DNA from: Spongilla lacustris | Taxonomy: Eukaryota > Porifera > Demospongiae > Spongillida > Spongillidae | Reading direction: 5' to 3' | Length of the DNA stretch: 64,000 nucleotides | NCBI GenBank assembly: GCA_949361645.1 | Contig: OX442418.1 | Span: 11,132,632 to 11,196,631, forward strand | In this document: positions 38,230 to 50,905 of the stretch, in pieces | Layout: the number at the start of each line of letters is the position of its first letter | Numbering within the stretch: the first letter of the stretch is position 1 | Made by a program: the position numbers and the translations under genes | The notes under the pieces: model-generated | Seen by the model: only the letters and a program-made list of their open reading frames with translations | Told to the model about the DNA's origin: nothing | Databases searched by the model: none

Positions 38230-39716
38230 AATACATACTTGATTGCCGAAAGTCAGGCCAGGCTCCGGCCTGTGATGTGAAAGGTTGAACTGCCAGGCCG
38301 GAGAAAAAAAATTGAAAAATACAATTATTTCTTTCAATTTAACAATTTTTATTTTTATTTAATAATCATTTAATACAAGTTCGAATACAATATGTGTCTC
38401 CTTCAAACCTAGACCTCTGTTTATATAACGCAGATGAGCTTGTAAGGTACCCGCAATCGGCGCAATGTCACAAGCATGGTGTTTGCCATACTAATTATAT
38501 GCATCTAAAATGAGTGTGTCCCCGATCTTTCATGCAGGCTGGTGGGGTCTGGCATGACAGGCCGGTCGGAAGGTCTGGCCTGAAAGGTTGGCCTGAGCCG
38601 CTTGACAGGGCGGGCTGGCCATCAGCAACACTGAGTGCATGTAAGGGCAATCGATAATCAAAGTCTCCTTCCAGCTTACGATTATTTAATTTCTTACTTG
38701 GCCTGGCAAAACACCACATAATTGCATGTATCAAATACGTACATGTATAGCGAATTAAATCCTGAGCTCCGTACCGGACTTATCTACCGATTCAATCGCA
38801 CATTGGTTGTTCCCAACTGATGATAGAGTACAATCACAAAAAATTTCAGTGGTTATCGTAGTGGTTTGCGGTTTACTGCAACATAACTTACATGTAGACC
38901 GTAGATAGACAAGCAATCCGATTGGCATATCTAACCGCCCAAAAAAATAGAATAAAATCTCAAATATTGTGAAAACCACGTTTCTTTGAGACATCCAGTG
39001 CACAGATATTGTATACAGCATCACACTACAGATAGAATCCCAAACACAAATGTTAAGAGCTGAAGCTGTAGCGGAACTAAGGCAGTGCTTATACGAGGAT
39101 GCATGAATGCATGGAAAAAATTATTCTATACGTGATTGAATAAAATAGAGGCGAACGCGCGAGCATAATTTGCGCTTTTAGTAATGTATCAGTGGCTTAA
39201 CTAACAAGAGAATCTGACGAGATTATAGATATACATGTAGCTGTTCAGCATTGAGGAATAATCATAATCACGCAGCACATAGACTTAAAATCTGAAAAAA
39301 ACTTCCATTGAAGGGCAGTGTAGCGGGTTCCTACCTGAGGTCATCAATCATCACCATATATGGGCAATCTTATGATCTTTATATGGGTGGTTTACATTAG
39401 ACAGTTACTCCTATACAGTAACACCTACTTCCGGTTTCATGATCAGGTAGATTCCCTGGTATATACTGGTGACCTATCAGTAATTGTATAGGTTTCAGTT
39501 TTAATCATATGATCTTTCGTAAGTACATGTACATGTACACATGCATGCATGCACCGCGATATGCGTGAATCACTCCAAGCCGAGTAACTTCTATGTCTTG
39601 GAGCGTGTCGGTGTGCCAAGCGGTAAGTATGGATACCACATATGCATGCCGGTATGCAGAATGCAAACTATAAAGTATGCAGAAATGATAAAAAACCATT
39701 CAACTTAAAAACTCAC

Positions 39717-40077
39717 CAGGGGGAATGGTCGTATTCTGTACCCAGTTGCCGCAAGAGAATTCGTAAAAGCTAGTGCACGGGTCGACAGTTTGGTCAAGCG
39801 CTGCTAACACCGAAGCAGACAGCTTGATGTATTCAGCCGATAGGCACGTTGTTGAGGTCTGGGAGCTCATGGAGCTCGAGCGATAGGTCACACTAAATAT
39901 AAGCGGCACAGCGATAACGACCGCTGCCACTACTGCCGCGCTAACAACGATAGCGATGATCGCTCCAACGAGAGACGCCTTACATTCACATTTACTCCTT
40001 GTTCTTCTCGTTACAGACACATCATCTTGGATGTCATCATTACCATGATATGCGGTTAAAAATGAACCGTCCTCCAT
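39717..40077 (-). CDS. M13 peptidase exon 1 (gene 1 remnant)
   Basis: Encodes 120 residues: a short cytosolic tail, a membrane anchor (about residues 36-60) and the start of the ectodomain ([18 protein letters not shown], the M13 N-terminal signature), ending in a good GTGAGT donor. The exon itself is open. The following exon 2 has a stop codon and no further exons are found to the left, so the gene is dead or codes a short anchored fragment. Confidence 0.8.
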
Positions 40078-40192
40078 AACTTCGGTCGTATAGCAGGCAG
40101 AAATGCTTAATGTTTTGTATGTACATGTATGCTCTAATGTTTGTTCATGAATGTAAATATCCTAATAACAATAAAATAATAAATAAACATAT

Positions 40193-41014
40193 GGGAAAGT
40201 TTACGAGAAAAGGGACCTAGCGTGTATTATAAAAAAGTATAATAAAAATGCATTAGGTTTGATTTGCTATAACCTCCGAACAGTTAACGCTATCAACTTC
40301 CTATTTTCAACACTTCATAGTGCACCATTTCTGTATGGTAAAATACATTTTGGAGTCTTGCATTTGCTCTGTGTCAGTATTGCAACGTTCGATACCCCAC
40401 TGGGTTCAAACCCGCCATAACTTTCGGTAGGAGTAATCAATTCGCTTCAAATTCGGTTTGTACGTAGAGAGGTCCTATACCTATCGATTTGTTCTGTTCG
40501 TTAATTTTTATGCCATCCGTTACGGAGATACAGTTGAACAAACTACGTGCACGTTTTCCCGCTTGATTCGCGCCAATGTTATAATCCCCGCCTCCCCATG
40601 CATTGAGCGGAACGCAATTTACCCAAATCATTGGCGCGAATCGAGCGCGAAAATGGGCACGTAGTTTGTTCAACTGTATCTCTGTAACGGATGGCATAAA
40701 AATTAACGAGCAGAACAAATCGATAGGTATAGGACCTCTCTACCTACAAACCGAATTTGAAGGGAATTGATTACTTCTACCGAAAGTTATGGCGGGTTTG
40801 AACCCAGTGGGGTATCGAACCCTGCAATACTGACATGGAGCAAGTGCAAGACTCCAAAATGAATTCTACCATAGAGAAATGGTGCAGTATGAAGTGTTGA
40901 AAATAGGAAGTTGATAGCGTTAACTGTTCGGAAGTTATAGCAAATCAAACGTAATGCATTTTTATTATACTTTTTTATAATACACGCTAGGTCCCTTTTC
41001 TCGTAAACTTTCCC
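40193..41014. mobile_element. 822-bp hairpin (foldback) transposon, copy 2
   Basis: Same family as 23794-24612, with ends GGGAAAGTTTACGAG and CTCGTAAACTTTCCC. The flanking duplication is ATAT at 40189-40192 and 41015-41018. The paralogous intron at 51981-52000 reads AAACATATAAGAC with one ATAT and no element, a clear empty site. It sits in what was intron 17 of M13 gene 2. Confidence 0.95.
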
Positions 41015-41032
41015 ATATAAGACTGTCATTGC

Positions 41033-43639
41033 CTTAAGGGGTTAGGACTGTGCACATCATTCTTCACCAAATACTGTACGGCTGCTTTGGTTTGATAGCT
41101 GCACCAGAGCTATTAAGTAGATAAATGTGACATTGTACCACCATGATGGCACAAAAAACATTTCCCTTCTAGTGTCCCATGTTTACATAGTGCAGGTAAG
41201 CACTCTAATTCTAATATTTGATGATATTCTTGTACTTCTTACATTCATAAAGTAATGATGCATAGCATATAATTGGCAAGCATAAAGTTATGCACATTTG
41301 GTGGCCTACCTGTCCAAATGCAATAAAGAACATTTGTTCATCTGTGTAGTTCAGACCAGGAAGAAGTTGTACAGCACTGTTCTTTTGCTTTGCTACCTGA
41401 TAGGCCTATGGTGGAAAATATAGATGCATCAGCTCCTTACCATGATGTATCAAGTTCATTTCATTTATAGTCTAGACTGACATGTTACCCCTACCATGTA
41501 AGATGATATCAATCCTCCATTGTCAGCAATATTCTCAGGTAGTGTGTTTGTTCCATTGTCCTGTCAAAAAACTTAATTAATCACTGCTTCATGCAAGCAC
41601 CAGATAAACACAATATAATTGGCCTATATTCCATTATGGTATATGCACTGTGTGTGTAATGGGAAGAAAGACGCAAAGCTATTCCAAGCCAAGTAAGGTT
41701 TGAGTACTCATCAATATAGCATTGCTGCAGAGATATGAAATTGTTAATAGAATATTGAGTCCACAGGTTATTACGCTGTCCTGTAGCATTGTACAGCCGC
41801 CCTGAAGATAAAGAAAACATTGTGTAACTATTGATACTTATTAGTAGCACATTACTAATATTCCTCTTCTTATTAAATCTGGTTTTTGGCACTTTATTGT
41901 CCTAAATTTTGGGATTACGGCTCATTTTAAAGAACTGGTGACAGCCTTTAATTGTAGCTGGTCATAAGTCTATAGACGTTTATTTCAAATAATAATCTTA
42001 AGTCATATTTGGACTTACGAACTGTGCTACACATCACTGGAACCTGTATTAACGATCATACCATTATTATCAAAGCCATGTGTAATTTCATGTCCAAGTA
42101 CAACTCCCAAGCTTCCAAACTGAAAGTACCTGAATAGTGATGGCATTATCATATTTCAATACTCCTCTTTCTGCTTACATTGGCCATTCAGGGTTGAAAA
42201 ATGGTGGTCTCATTATTCCTTCTAAGATATCTGAAATAAATGTATTCTTTATAATAGGCAACACATTCTAATTATGAATACTTACATATGCTGTTTATCG
42301 AGGGTAGATAAAATGCATTAACTGTTGTAGGAGCAATTGTGTTCCACAGGTCAAACGGTTGCCTTAGCAGCACAAGGCTACTAGGTACCCTATCAGTTAG
42401 ATAACTGGCAAGATTTTCTTGGAAGCTGTCAGCTGTAACAGAGAGCTGATAAGAAAAAGGATAACATATCTCATAACTATATTTGCTGGTTTTGCATTCA
42501 CACTCACATTCTCATATATCAAGTTGAGCCATGTGTCATTGAAGGTGAGGCCTGGATATGCAATGTTAGTGAGCAGCAGATCAATCTGAGTCAGCAAAGG
42601 AAATGATCATTATGTACAAAACACAGAAATGTTTCGAAAGAAAAAAAAAAGCTGCAACAATGAGACTGAAAATGTGTATTGAGTACAAGGTTATCTGTAT
42701 ACATTGATCAACCAATTACATTAGTCCAATAATCAATGTAACCCTTTCTGCTACCTTGTTTTGTGCCAGTGATATTGTTTGCTGGTCTAGCTATGTTCGA
42801 GATCCAATACGGGTACGAAATGCTTGCATAATATTAGTCATTATCTGAGCTGCATTGTCCTGCAAATGATAGAGAGGGCTCAGGTTGATTTTGATGCAAG
42901 TGATTTGTCCTGGGAACTTTTTCCAGTTAAAAATGTAAAAAATAATAGACATGTAGATTGAGTAGTTTATTTATATTGTTCATTTTTCAACAAAACCATG
43001 GCATACAAAAATATACTTATAAATGTTTGGCAAAAATGCACAGTTCTGTATTAGATTGTATAAACATACAGCTGTAGTAATACCTTGGAATTGGTTGGAA
43101 GCACATATTCAGCAAAGACTTGTCCAAGTGCATAAGGCATTATGTTTTGTAAAACATTCATACAAACTTGGTTCCTCTCGTTTAGAATTTGAGTCAAGGG
43201 ATTATGTAAAAGCTGAGATTGATAATATGCCTCGGTTAGTTTCTTGTTTAAGTATGGTGTCAAGGTGTGTAGTAGCTGCTACTTGGCCTAATTTTGCAGA
43301 TATCTGTGAAGGAAGTGTCGTTATATTTATTTCAATCCCCACCAACAAGACTTACGAATTTGAAAATGTCCCAAGAGCATTGGACAATTGCGCAAAGTAT
43401 TCTTCCCCATAGAGAACAACAGGTTCATTTGAAAGTATGCCTTGAACTCCAATTTGATTAAAAATAGTACTTGTTCATTGAACCCAAAAGTACTATTGCA
43501 GATATATTTTTAAAAAGGAAGGACATTCGTATTGAATGGATGCTCATTTGTCTTGCAGTCTTGCATCTGTCCATGAGGAGCCAAGAAATCCTATAGTTGC
43601 AATGATGAAGTTTTGAGGGGTGAGCCCAGTAGGTGATAT
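41033..43639 (-). pseudogene. M13 peptidase exons 6-17 (gene 2), inactivated
   Basis: Twelve exons match the intact gene one for one: 43565-43639, 43356-43492, 43084-43303, 42755-42859, 42508-42585, 42286-42445, 42179-42230, 42062-42129, 41677-41801, 41495-41560, 41310-41405, 41033-41109. HEITH and ENIAD are still readable. Lesions: TGA at 43475-43477, TAG at 43288-43290, 43279-43281 and 42791-42793; donor GT changed to GC after the exons at 43565 and 41033, and to TT after 41677. The last exon (equivalent to 50692-50791) is missing. Exon 1 at 49160-49523 may have been its start, but exons 2-5 are gone and fucosyltransferase B lies in between. Confidence 0.93.
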
Positions 43640-43739
43640 CTGTGCACAGAATACTTGTGAACTGGGGTAAAGAAGCCCAGAACACCTTCGCGAGACTAGC
43701 TTCCATCCTCTCGATCTCCCTGCACTGCCCCAAGGCAAA

Positions 43740-44051
43740 GGTCTTGACAGAGATTTATGGGCGGTTTAATACTTAATTAGTGAGGTCAGTAGCTAGGGCA
43801 ATCCTGTCCAGAAGATGCGTTCCAGGTTAAAGAGTGTAGCTTTAGAGTGGAACTGTACATACAGTACATACATAGTTTACATGTAGTCTAATGATATGTA
43901 ATAATGAATTGTGAACAACCATATACAAACACACATCACACGCACACTGCCATATGCCATATGGGTTGGTTGATTCTCCACTTAGAACATTGATATATAT
44001 GCCTGCAGGGCATCCATTTTTGTGTCATTCGTTGAACTGGGATGTCTTGAG

Positions 44052-44142
<91 letters not shown>

Positions 44143-44272
44143 ACGCACACGCACACGCACATACACACATGCACACACACACGCACACGCACACGCACAC
44201 GCACACGCACACGCACACACACACACGCACACACACACGCACACACACACACGCACACACACACACACACAC

Positions 44273-44316
<44 letters not shown>

Positions 44317-44711
44317 AACCTGTGAAGCGGTCACCTTCTGAGCACATTAGCGGTATTTTTAATGCGTTCACCCAGATCTTAACTTTACTTAGCAAAACCC
44401 TATCGATCTAACCATCCTTGATGGCCTCCTCCCAGCAGTTATTAATCGAATACTACTACTGCTGCATGCAAACGCGCCTTATACCTTCACCCTTTTACTA
44501 GAAAGAAAACAAAGTGAAACTTACCTGTACAGTACCGAGTATATAACATGTATACACCCTTATACATAAAGACTGGCTCTATAATACAGGCTGTTTCAGG
44601 TCCGTTTACGGTTTTGATTCAGGCAGAATCAGATTGTTCCTCTCGGGAACACGTCTGTACAAACCTTTAAAACAAACCGTTGCGGATTGTATACTAGTAC
44701 CAGAGATCATC
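43740..44711. repeat. Duplicated flank with CA microsatellite (44053-44314)
   Basis: CA repeat with CGCACA interruptions. It and the sequence after it (about 44,315-44,700) match 32,100-32,900 upstream of fucosyltransferase A, so the segmental duplication includes this flank. Confidence 0.85.
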
Positions 44712-45451
44712 TTAGCCTCGTCCCCAGGCCCTGTTTTTTATAGACACTGGCAGGGTCCTAGCGCGCATGCGCTAGCCATTACCAATACGCTTGTCATTTT
44801 GGTTTGTAAACCTTTCCGTAAACCATCTCGTTCTCAGCGTAAACTCTTCCTCGTCCCAGACTGTCGTATATGTAGAGTTTCGTACGTCGACTTACTACCC
44901 TTGCTCCTTGGACCACCTCTACGTTTGGTACGTGTAGGCTGGCCACCTAACGCTACTTGCCATCTTTAGCCGAAGCCACAATGCTGACAACCTACTTGTA
45001 CTCTCGTGGTGCGCACTCATTGGAAATACTCTACACTTGGCACAAAGGCCTTGTCCATCGATACCTCCGATTGTCACCAAAATGTAGGGTAGTTCCAATG
45101 AGTGCGCACCACGAGAGTACAAGTAGGATGGTCAGCAATGTGGTTTCGGCTAAAGATGGCAAGTAGCGTGAGGTGGCCAGCCTACACGTACCAATCGTAG
45201 AGGTGGTCCAAGAAGCAAGGGTAGTAAGTCAACGTACAAAACTCTACATACGACAGTCTGGGACGAGGAAGAGTTTACGCTGAGAACGAGATGGTGTACG
45301 GAAAGGTTTACAAACCAAAATTACAACAGTATGCGATTACCAAGCGTATTGGTAATGGTAGCGCATGCGCGCTAGGACCCTGCCAGTGTACACCAGGCCC
45401 TGTTTTTCGCCCCCGCAAGTTATAAAAAAACAGGGCCTGGGACGAGGCTAA
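44712..45451. mobile_element. 740-bp foldback element, second family
   Basis: Long inverted repeat starting TTAGCCTCGTCCC and ending GGGACGAGGCTAA, with pairing arms of about 300 bp (for example TGAGTGCGCACCACGAGAGT in the right arm, its complement in the left). It has no coding capacity. It is absent upstream of fucosyltransferase A, so it was inserted after the duplication. Target duplication not clear. Confidence 0.85.
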
Positions 45452-45598
45452 TTTGTAACTAAGTCTCGTACCTAGACCCAAATGCACGTAACGTCACAGT
45501 ATGACATCATGTACACGTGCGTGCGTAACGTTTGGTCTGGGGGCGAGAGTGTTAGGCTAAGGCCGGGTCACTGCAACTTCCGAGCTTCCAGAAACCGA

Positions 45599-46663
45599 AT
45601 GCGTACTGTGTCTATCATACCGCTGGTACTGATTCTATTACTACTGTTGGTGTTAGGCCTACAATATGTGACTCTAACCTGGGACGTAGCCACACTTCTC
45701 AACCCAAGACCCACTTACGTGAAGACTGGGACGATACTCACATGGGGCACGTGGTACGATCATCCTTGGAGATGGATCATTCCAGCCGAGCTGAACTGCT
45801 CTGGAAAATACGTGTGCAGGTTCACTAGCGAAATCAGCGAGTACAGCAGCAGCCATGCTGTCATGTACCACGGTCGTAGCGAAACTAAGTCCATTGCCCC
45901 ATTAGAGCAGCGACCCCCGCATCAGGTTTGGATCTACTTCAATCATGAGTCCCCGCAGGAAACTTTCTACTACCCGAGCTCTCCCGATGTCATCAACTGG
46001 ACGATTACTTACCACAGGTCGTCCGATTATCCTTGTATGTACGGAAGCATGCGTAGCGGGCAGTACCGTGGAGGCTTCGATCCAAGCAAGAACTACTTGG
46101 AGGGCAAGAACAAAACCGTAGTGGCCGTGATCAGCAATTGCTACGCTGCCTCTGCGGTGGCCCGGCTCAAGTACGTCAATACCCTCGCCAAATACGTTGA
46201 CATCGATGTACTTGGGAGCTGCGGGAAAGGAAAGTGTGACGGCTGCTTGGATCGAATCGGAGACTACAAGTTCTACTTGGCTTTTGAAAACGCATATTGT
46301 ACGGACTACATCACAGAGAAATTCTACCGGAACGGCCTTTCCTTTGGAGCGGTGCCAGTGGTGATTACTGGTGCCAATCTTTCCAATCCAGCAGTGGCCG
46401 TTCCCGGATCTTTCATCGATGCCACCAAGTACAGCCGTGCTAAAGAGCTTGCAGATTTTCTGAAAAAAGTAGGGTCAGACCCAAAGTACTATAACAAATA
46501 TTTTGAATGGTATTCAAATTACACTATTGATGTTCAGAACGATGCACTGTGTCAAATGTGCACGGCCCTACATCGAGGAGACAAGCTGGACCAGAGTTAC
46601 AGGAGTATTGGAGAGTGGTATAAAACTGCTGGAAGGTGCTACGACTATCCTTCAATTTCATGA
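45599..46663 (+). CDS. Alpha-1,3-fucosyltransferase (GT10), copy B
   Basis: Paralogue of 33059-34135, single exon, 354 residues, same signal anchor and GT10 motifs (TYHRSSDYPCMYG, FENAYCTDYITEKFYRN, GAVPVVITGANLSN). Differences from copy A: Val/Ala near residue 4, Ile/Met, Val/Leu, Thr/Ser, Pro/Ser and Met/Val replacements, and lack of SSPS after NYTI. Both frames are intact, so both may be active. The start is chosen as for copy A; the longer upstream frame is not conserved between the copies. It lies on the + strand inside the gap left by the lost exons of M13 gene 2. Confidence 0.92.
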   Translation: MRTVSIIPLVLILLLLLVLGLQYVTLTWDVATLLNPRPTYVKTGTILTWGTWYDHPWRWIIPAELNCSGKYVCRFTSEISEYSSSHAVMYHGRSETKSIAPLEQRPPHQVWIYFNHESPQETFYYPSSPDVINWTITYHRSSDYPCMYGSMRSGQYRGGFDPSKNYLEGKNKTVVAVISNCYAASAVARLKYVNTLAKYVDIDVLGSCGKGKCDGCLDRIGDYKFYLAFENAYCTDYITEKFYRNGLSFGAVPVVITGANLSNPAVAVPGSFIDATKYSRAKELADFLKKVGSDPKYYNKYFEWYSNYTIDVQNDALCQMCTALHRGDKLDQSYRSIGEWYKTAGRCYDYPSIS

Positions 46664-49159
46664 AGGCCCCTAACTATACCAATTGAGATACCATGTGATA
46701 TAATCTATACCAGTAATTATAATTATTGTCATTGTAATTGTGTTATTGATACCCGGTAACTTGTACATGTATTAGTGATCATATACATTCTCTATAGGAG
46801 ATAATTGATGGTATAGAATTTTTTTAAAGGCAAGTTGTTCAAAATTATGAACAGCTCAGGGTCAGGCAATGTTTAAAATTTCTGTTTAATGTCTATTGTC
46901 CTGAATGTCACCCGGGAATACAATTGTATACCCGGGTGGACAGCAAAAAAGGTTTTTGCCGTTCGGTCACGGAAGGGACCTAGTGGCATTTGACAGTACT
47001 GGCTTATCGTACAAGTCTTTTCAGAATTGGGCCGAGATAAGCAAGGCTTAAATCCTTTTGGTACATGTAGAACCAGCTGGTCTAACAGACCTATCCACTA
47101 CGCTCTGCGGATTGGTCGGAGCGTAATGGATAGGTCCGCTAGCATGGGTCATTTTACGAGTACGGAAGTATTTAAGCCTTAGTTATCTCGGCCTGATCCT
47201 GAAAAGACTTGTTCTGTAAGCTTGTACCGTTAAAATTTTATTGCTACTATAATCTAGTTTGGAAGATCCAGACAACCCAATAGTACAGTGAAAAACTGGT
47301 TTGTACAAAAACTGCTGCATCCACACTAGTATATTCTCATATATGGTCTGGTCCCCTAACTCCATGGAACACTCTGGATTGGACCTTATATAATTACATT
47401 ACACTGTTCGAAATGGGTAAGTATTGGCCAAGTATGTGGAGCAGTCGTATATAATGCTTCCCTTATTATAATTTGATAAAAATTCATATAGGTACGTGCA
47501 CACAGTCTGGACTTTTAGAAACATATTGAAAAATGATTCTTAGTACCAACGCGTTCGAATCCTTGTACATGTACATAAGCCTGGGTATGAGGGACACCTT
47601 GACTGTCAGCGGGCCTGGCCTAGTCTCGTACCCAGACCCAGATTACCACATATGTGGTGCACCGTTGTGGTAATCAGGGTCTGGGTACAAAACAAGGCCT
47701 AACCACATGTATAGCACATGTATAGTCTCATCCCCAGACCTACACACACACAGCATTGAATGGATTACATCACCTACTGCGAATGCATATCAGGCTGGGT
47801 AATACATACTTGATTGCCGAGAGTCAGGCCAGGCTCCGGCCTGTGACCTGAAAGGTTGAACTGCCAGGCCGAATAATAACATTGAAAATACAATTATTTC
47901 TTTCAAGTTAACTTTTTTATTTGTATTTTAAAATAATAATCATTTAAAATACAAGTTCGAATACAATATGTGTCTCCTTCAAACCCAGACCTCTGTTTTT
48001 ATAACGCAGATGCATGAGCTTGTAAGGTACCCACAATGTCACAAGCAATCCTGAGTGGTATTTGCCATATAACAATCAATGTGATTATATGCATTGTGTC
48101 CTGACCATTCATGCAGGCCGGGGTCTGGCATGACAGGCGGGTCGGGAGGTTTGGCCTGAGCCGCCTGACAGGGCGGGCTGGCCATCAGCAACACTTAATC
48201 GATAATCAAAGTCTCCTTCCAGCTTACTTAGTGGTTTGCGGTTTACTGCTGCAACATAACTTAGACCATAGATATTCGGTTAGACGCGACGAGCAATCTG
48301 ATTGGCATATCTAACCGCCAATAGAATAAAAAAATAGAATAAAAACTTTTAAAACTCCAAATATCATGAAAACCACGTTTCTTTGAGACATCCAGTGCAC
48401 AGATATTGTATAGAGCATCACACTACAGATAGAATCCCAAACACAAATGTTAAGAGCGGAAGCTGTAGTGGAACTAAGGCAGTGCAATTACGGGGATACA
48501 TGCATAAATGCATGGTAAACTTTATTCTATGTGATTGAGAGGCGAACGCGCGAGTATAATTTGCGCTTTTAGTAATGTATCAGTGGCTTAACTAACAAGA
48601 GAATCTGACGAGATTATAGATATACATGTAGCTGTTCAGCATTGAGGAATAATCATAATCACGCAGCACATAGACTTAAAATCTGAAAATAGAACTAAAA
48701 ACAGAATAAAAAACTTCCATGGCTAAGGGCAGTGTAGCGGGGTAGAGTGACAGTGACGCTATGGTTCCTACCTGAGGTCATTAATCATCACCATGTATGG
48801 GCAATCTTATGATCTTTATATGGGTGGTTTAGACAGTTACTACACCTACTTCCGGTTTCATGATCAGGTAGATTCCCAGGTATATACTGGTGCCCTACCA
48901 GTATTCCAATAATCCCGCATTGTATACTCCTCCGGGTTTCAGTTTTAATCATATGATCTTTCGTAAGTACATGTACATGTACACATGCATGCATGCACCG
49001 CGACATGCATGAATCACTCCAAGCCGAGTTACTTCTATGTCTTGGAGCGTGTCGGTGTGCCAAAAGGTAAGTATGGATACCACATATGCATGCCGGCATG
49101 CAGAATGCAAACTATAAAGTATGCAGAAATCATTAAAACCATGCAACTTATAAACTCAC
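46664..49159. other. Duplicated spacer with small hairpins
   Basis: From about 47,240 it matches 37,640-39,716 and 58,080-60,190 (M13 intron 1). The part 46,810-47,215 is unique to this unit and replaces M13 exon 2. It holds a 30-bp palindrome (46910-46939, CACCCGGG ends) and a 202-bp hairpin at 47011-47212 (ACAAGTCTTTTCAG / CTGAAAAGACTTGT). No gene seen. Confidence 0.7.
47011..47212. mobile_element. Small hairpin element, about 200 bp
   Basis: Inverted arms ACAAGTCTTTTCAG plus GGCCGAGATAA..GCTTAAAT pair with ATTTAAGCCTTAGTTATCTCGG plus CTGAAAAGACTTGT; a second inner hairpin (CTATCCACTACGCTC / GAGCGTAATGGATAG) lies in the loop. No copy elsewhere in the window. Confidence 0.65.
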
Positions 49160-49523
49160 CGGGGGGGATGGTCGTATTCTGTATCCAGTTGCCGCAAGAG
49201 AATTCGTAAAAGTTAGTGCACGGGTCGACAGTTCGGTCAAGCGCTGCTAACACCGAAGCAGACAGCTTGATGCATTCAGCCGATAGGCACGTTGTTGAGG
49301 TCTGGGAGCTCATGGAGCTCGAGAGATAGGTCACACTAAGCGGCACAGCGATAACGACAACTGCCACTACTGCCGCGATAACAACGATAGCGATGATCGC
49401 TCCGACGAGAGACGCCTTACATTCACATTTATTCCTTGTTCTTCTCGTTACAGACACATCTTGGATGTCATCATCATGGTCATCATTGCCATGATACGCG
49501 GTTAAAAATGAACTGTCCTCCAT
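49160..49523 (-). CDS. M13 peptidase exon 1 (gene 2 remnant)
   Basis: Encodes 121 residues like the other two exon-1 copies: cytosolic tail with an Asp/His-rich insertion (HDDDIQD), membrane anchor, then [18 protein letters not shown] and a GTGAGT donor. It is open and well preserved. The downstream partner exons (41033-43639) carry several nonsense codons and exons 2-5 are missing, so no full protein can result. Confidence 0.8.
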
Positions 49524-50691
49524 AATTTTGGTCGTATATAGGCATACAGTGTAATCAGTTCAGAACTGCAAAGCACAAACGCATATGCATGTCTTATACC
49601 CTACAGAACATATCATATTGCGCAAGCGGGTGTAATAATTATGCATCCGATGCCCAGCAATTGCGGACTTCAATAACCATCGAATAGATTCTATACGCGT
49701 CCGTTGTATATTATGGTAGTGGTAATGATAGGCTATCTTTCGTATATTCTGGTCTCCTTGAAAATGTCTTCACTACAAATTAGAAACGCAGTTTTGTGTT
49801 TATTCCATACTTTGCCGGTACATGAAACATGCCAATGTTTAGTTTCTCCTATTTGTTTCCAATCACTCAGACAGAAATTTCAAGTTTACGCGATGAATAT
49901 GAATGTTGAACTACCCAGACAACGTTTAGAGCAGGTGGTATATTTTAGAGACCTACACACTGAATCAGAATGACACCTTTGTGAACCTCACTTCAAAATC
50001 TGGGACAATGTTAATGAATTATTCATAATTTTGATAAAAGTTTCAAAACCCCTATTCAATTTATTGATGCTAGTAAATGTAGGATGGGTGGTTAGTTAAA
50101 AGCTGCAAACTGTATTTAATTAACTACTTCCGTTTAGAAGTTATTCTAAATTGAAATCTTGATTTTTTGATTTTTGCAATGGGGCCATTGTATCTTGATT
50201 TAGTGGTTTGAATTTAATTCAAGGAGATGTTGGAGCTTTTTGATGCTTTTAGAATAGTATGTTTATAATTAGGTGTTACCCACTTTTCCATTAAAGGACT
50301 AAATGTGTATTAATTTCAACATCAATTTAAAAACATACAGGTAGCATTAAATGAGCACTGAGATTAGTTTGTTTACATCAACATTTAAGCCCGCATTATT
50401 AGAGCATTTAGCAACAATTTTAAGTTAATTAACTGTTTGTGTTTAATTTATCCTTGATTGAGAAACACCCACTCCTCCGGTACTTAGCAATATACAGCAT
50501 TTGACTCTGAAAGAATGCATCAAGATGACTAATAACTACCAAAATTTAATGTCTCCTACTCCAAATACAGCCCACTACAGATTATACCTGATCATTCTGC
50601 AGCAACTTATGCATGTTCTATAAACACTTCTAAAACCTATAGCTACATGTAATGATCTGCACTACAGCTTGCAGTAGTCTCTGTAACCTAG
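49524..50691. other. Intergenic region between M13 genes 2 and 3
   Basis: Likely holds the upstream region of gene 2 (about 49,530-49,640 resembles 60,560-60,620 upstream of gene 3) and the 3' end of gene 3. AT-rich, no other gene. The matching stretch is deleted near 40,090 in the left unit. Confidence 0.6.
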
Positions 50692-50815
50692 CTACCAAAG
50701 GCTGCACTTATTTGGAGGGTTCATTGGTGATCGAGAAGGACACTTGAATGCACTGGCAAACTCAGCACTGTTTGTTAGAGTTCCAATCACCCTGCAGGAT
50801 GTGTGATGTTGTGAT

Positions 50816-50905
<90 letters not shown>

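Noticed and set aside
41033..43639. GC splice donors as functional variants
   Set aside because: GC-AG introns exist, but here they occur beside four nonsense codons and a TT donor, so decay is the simpler reading.
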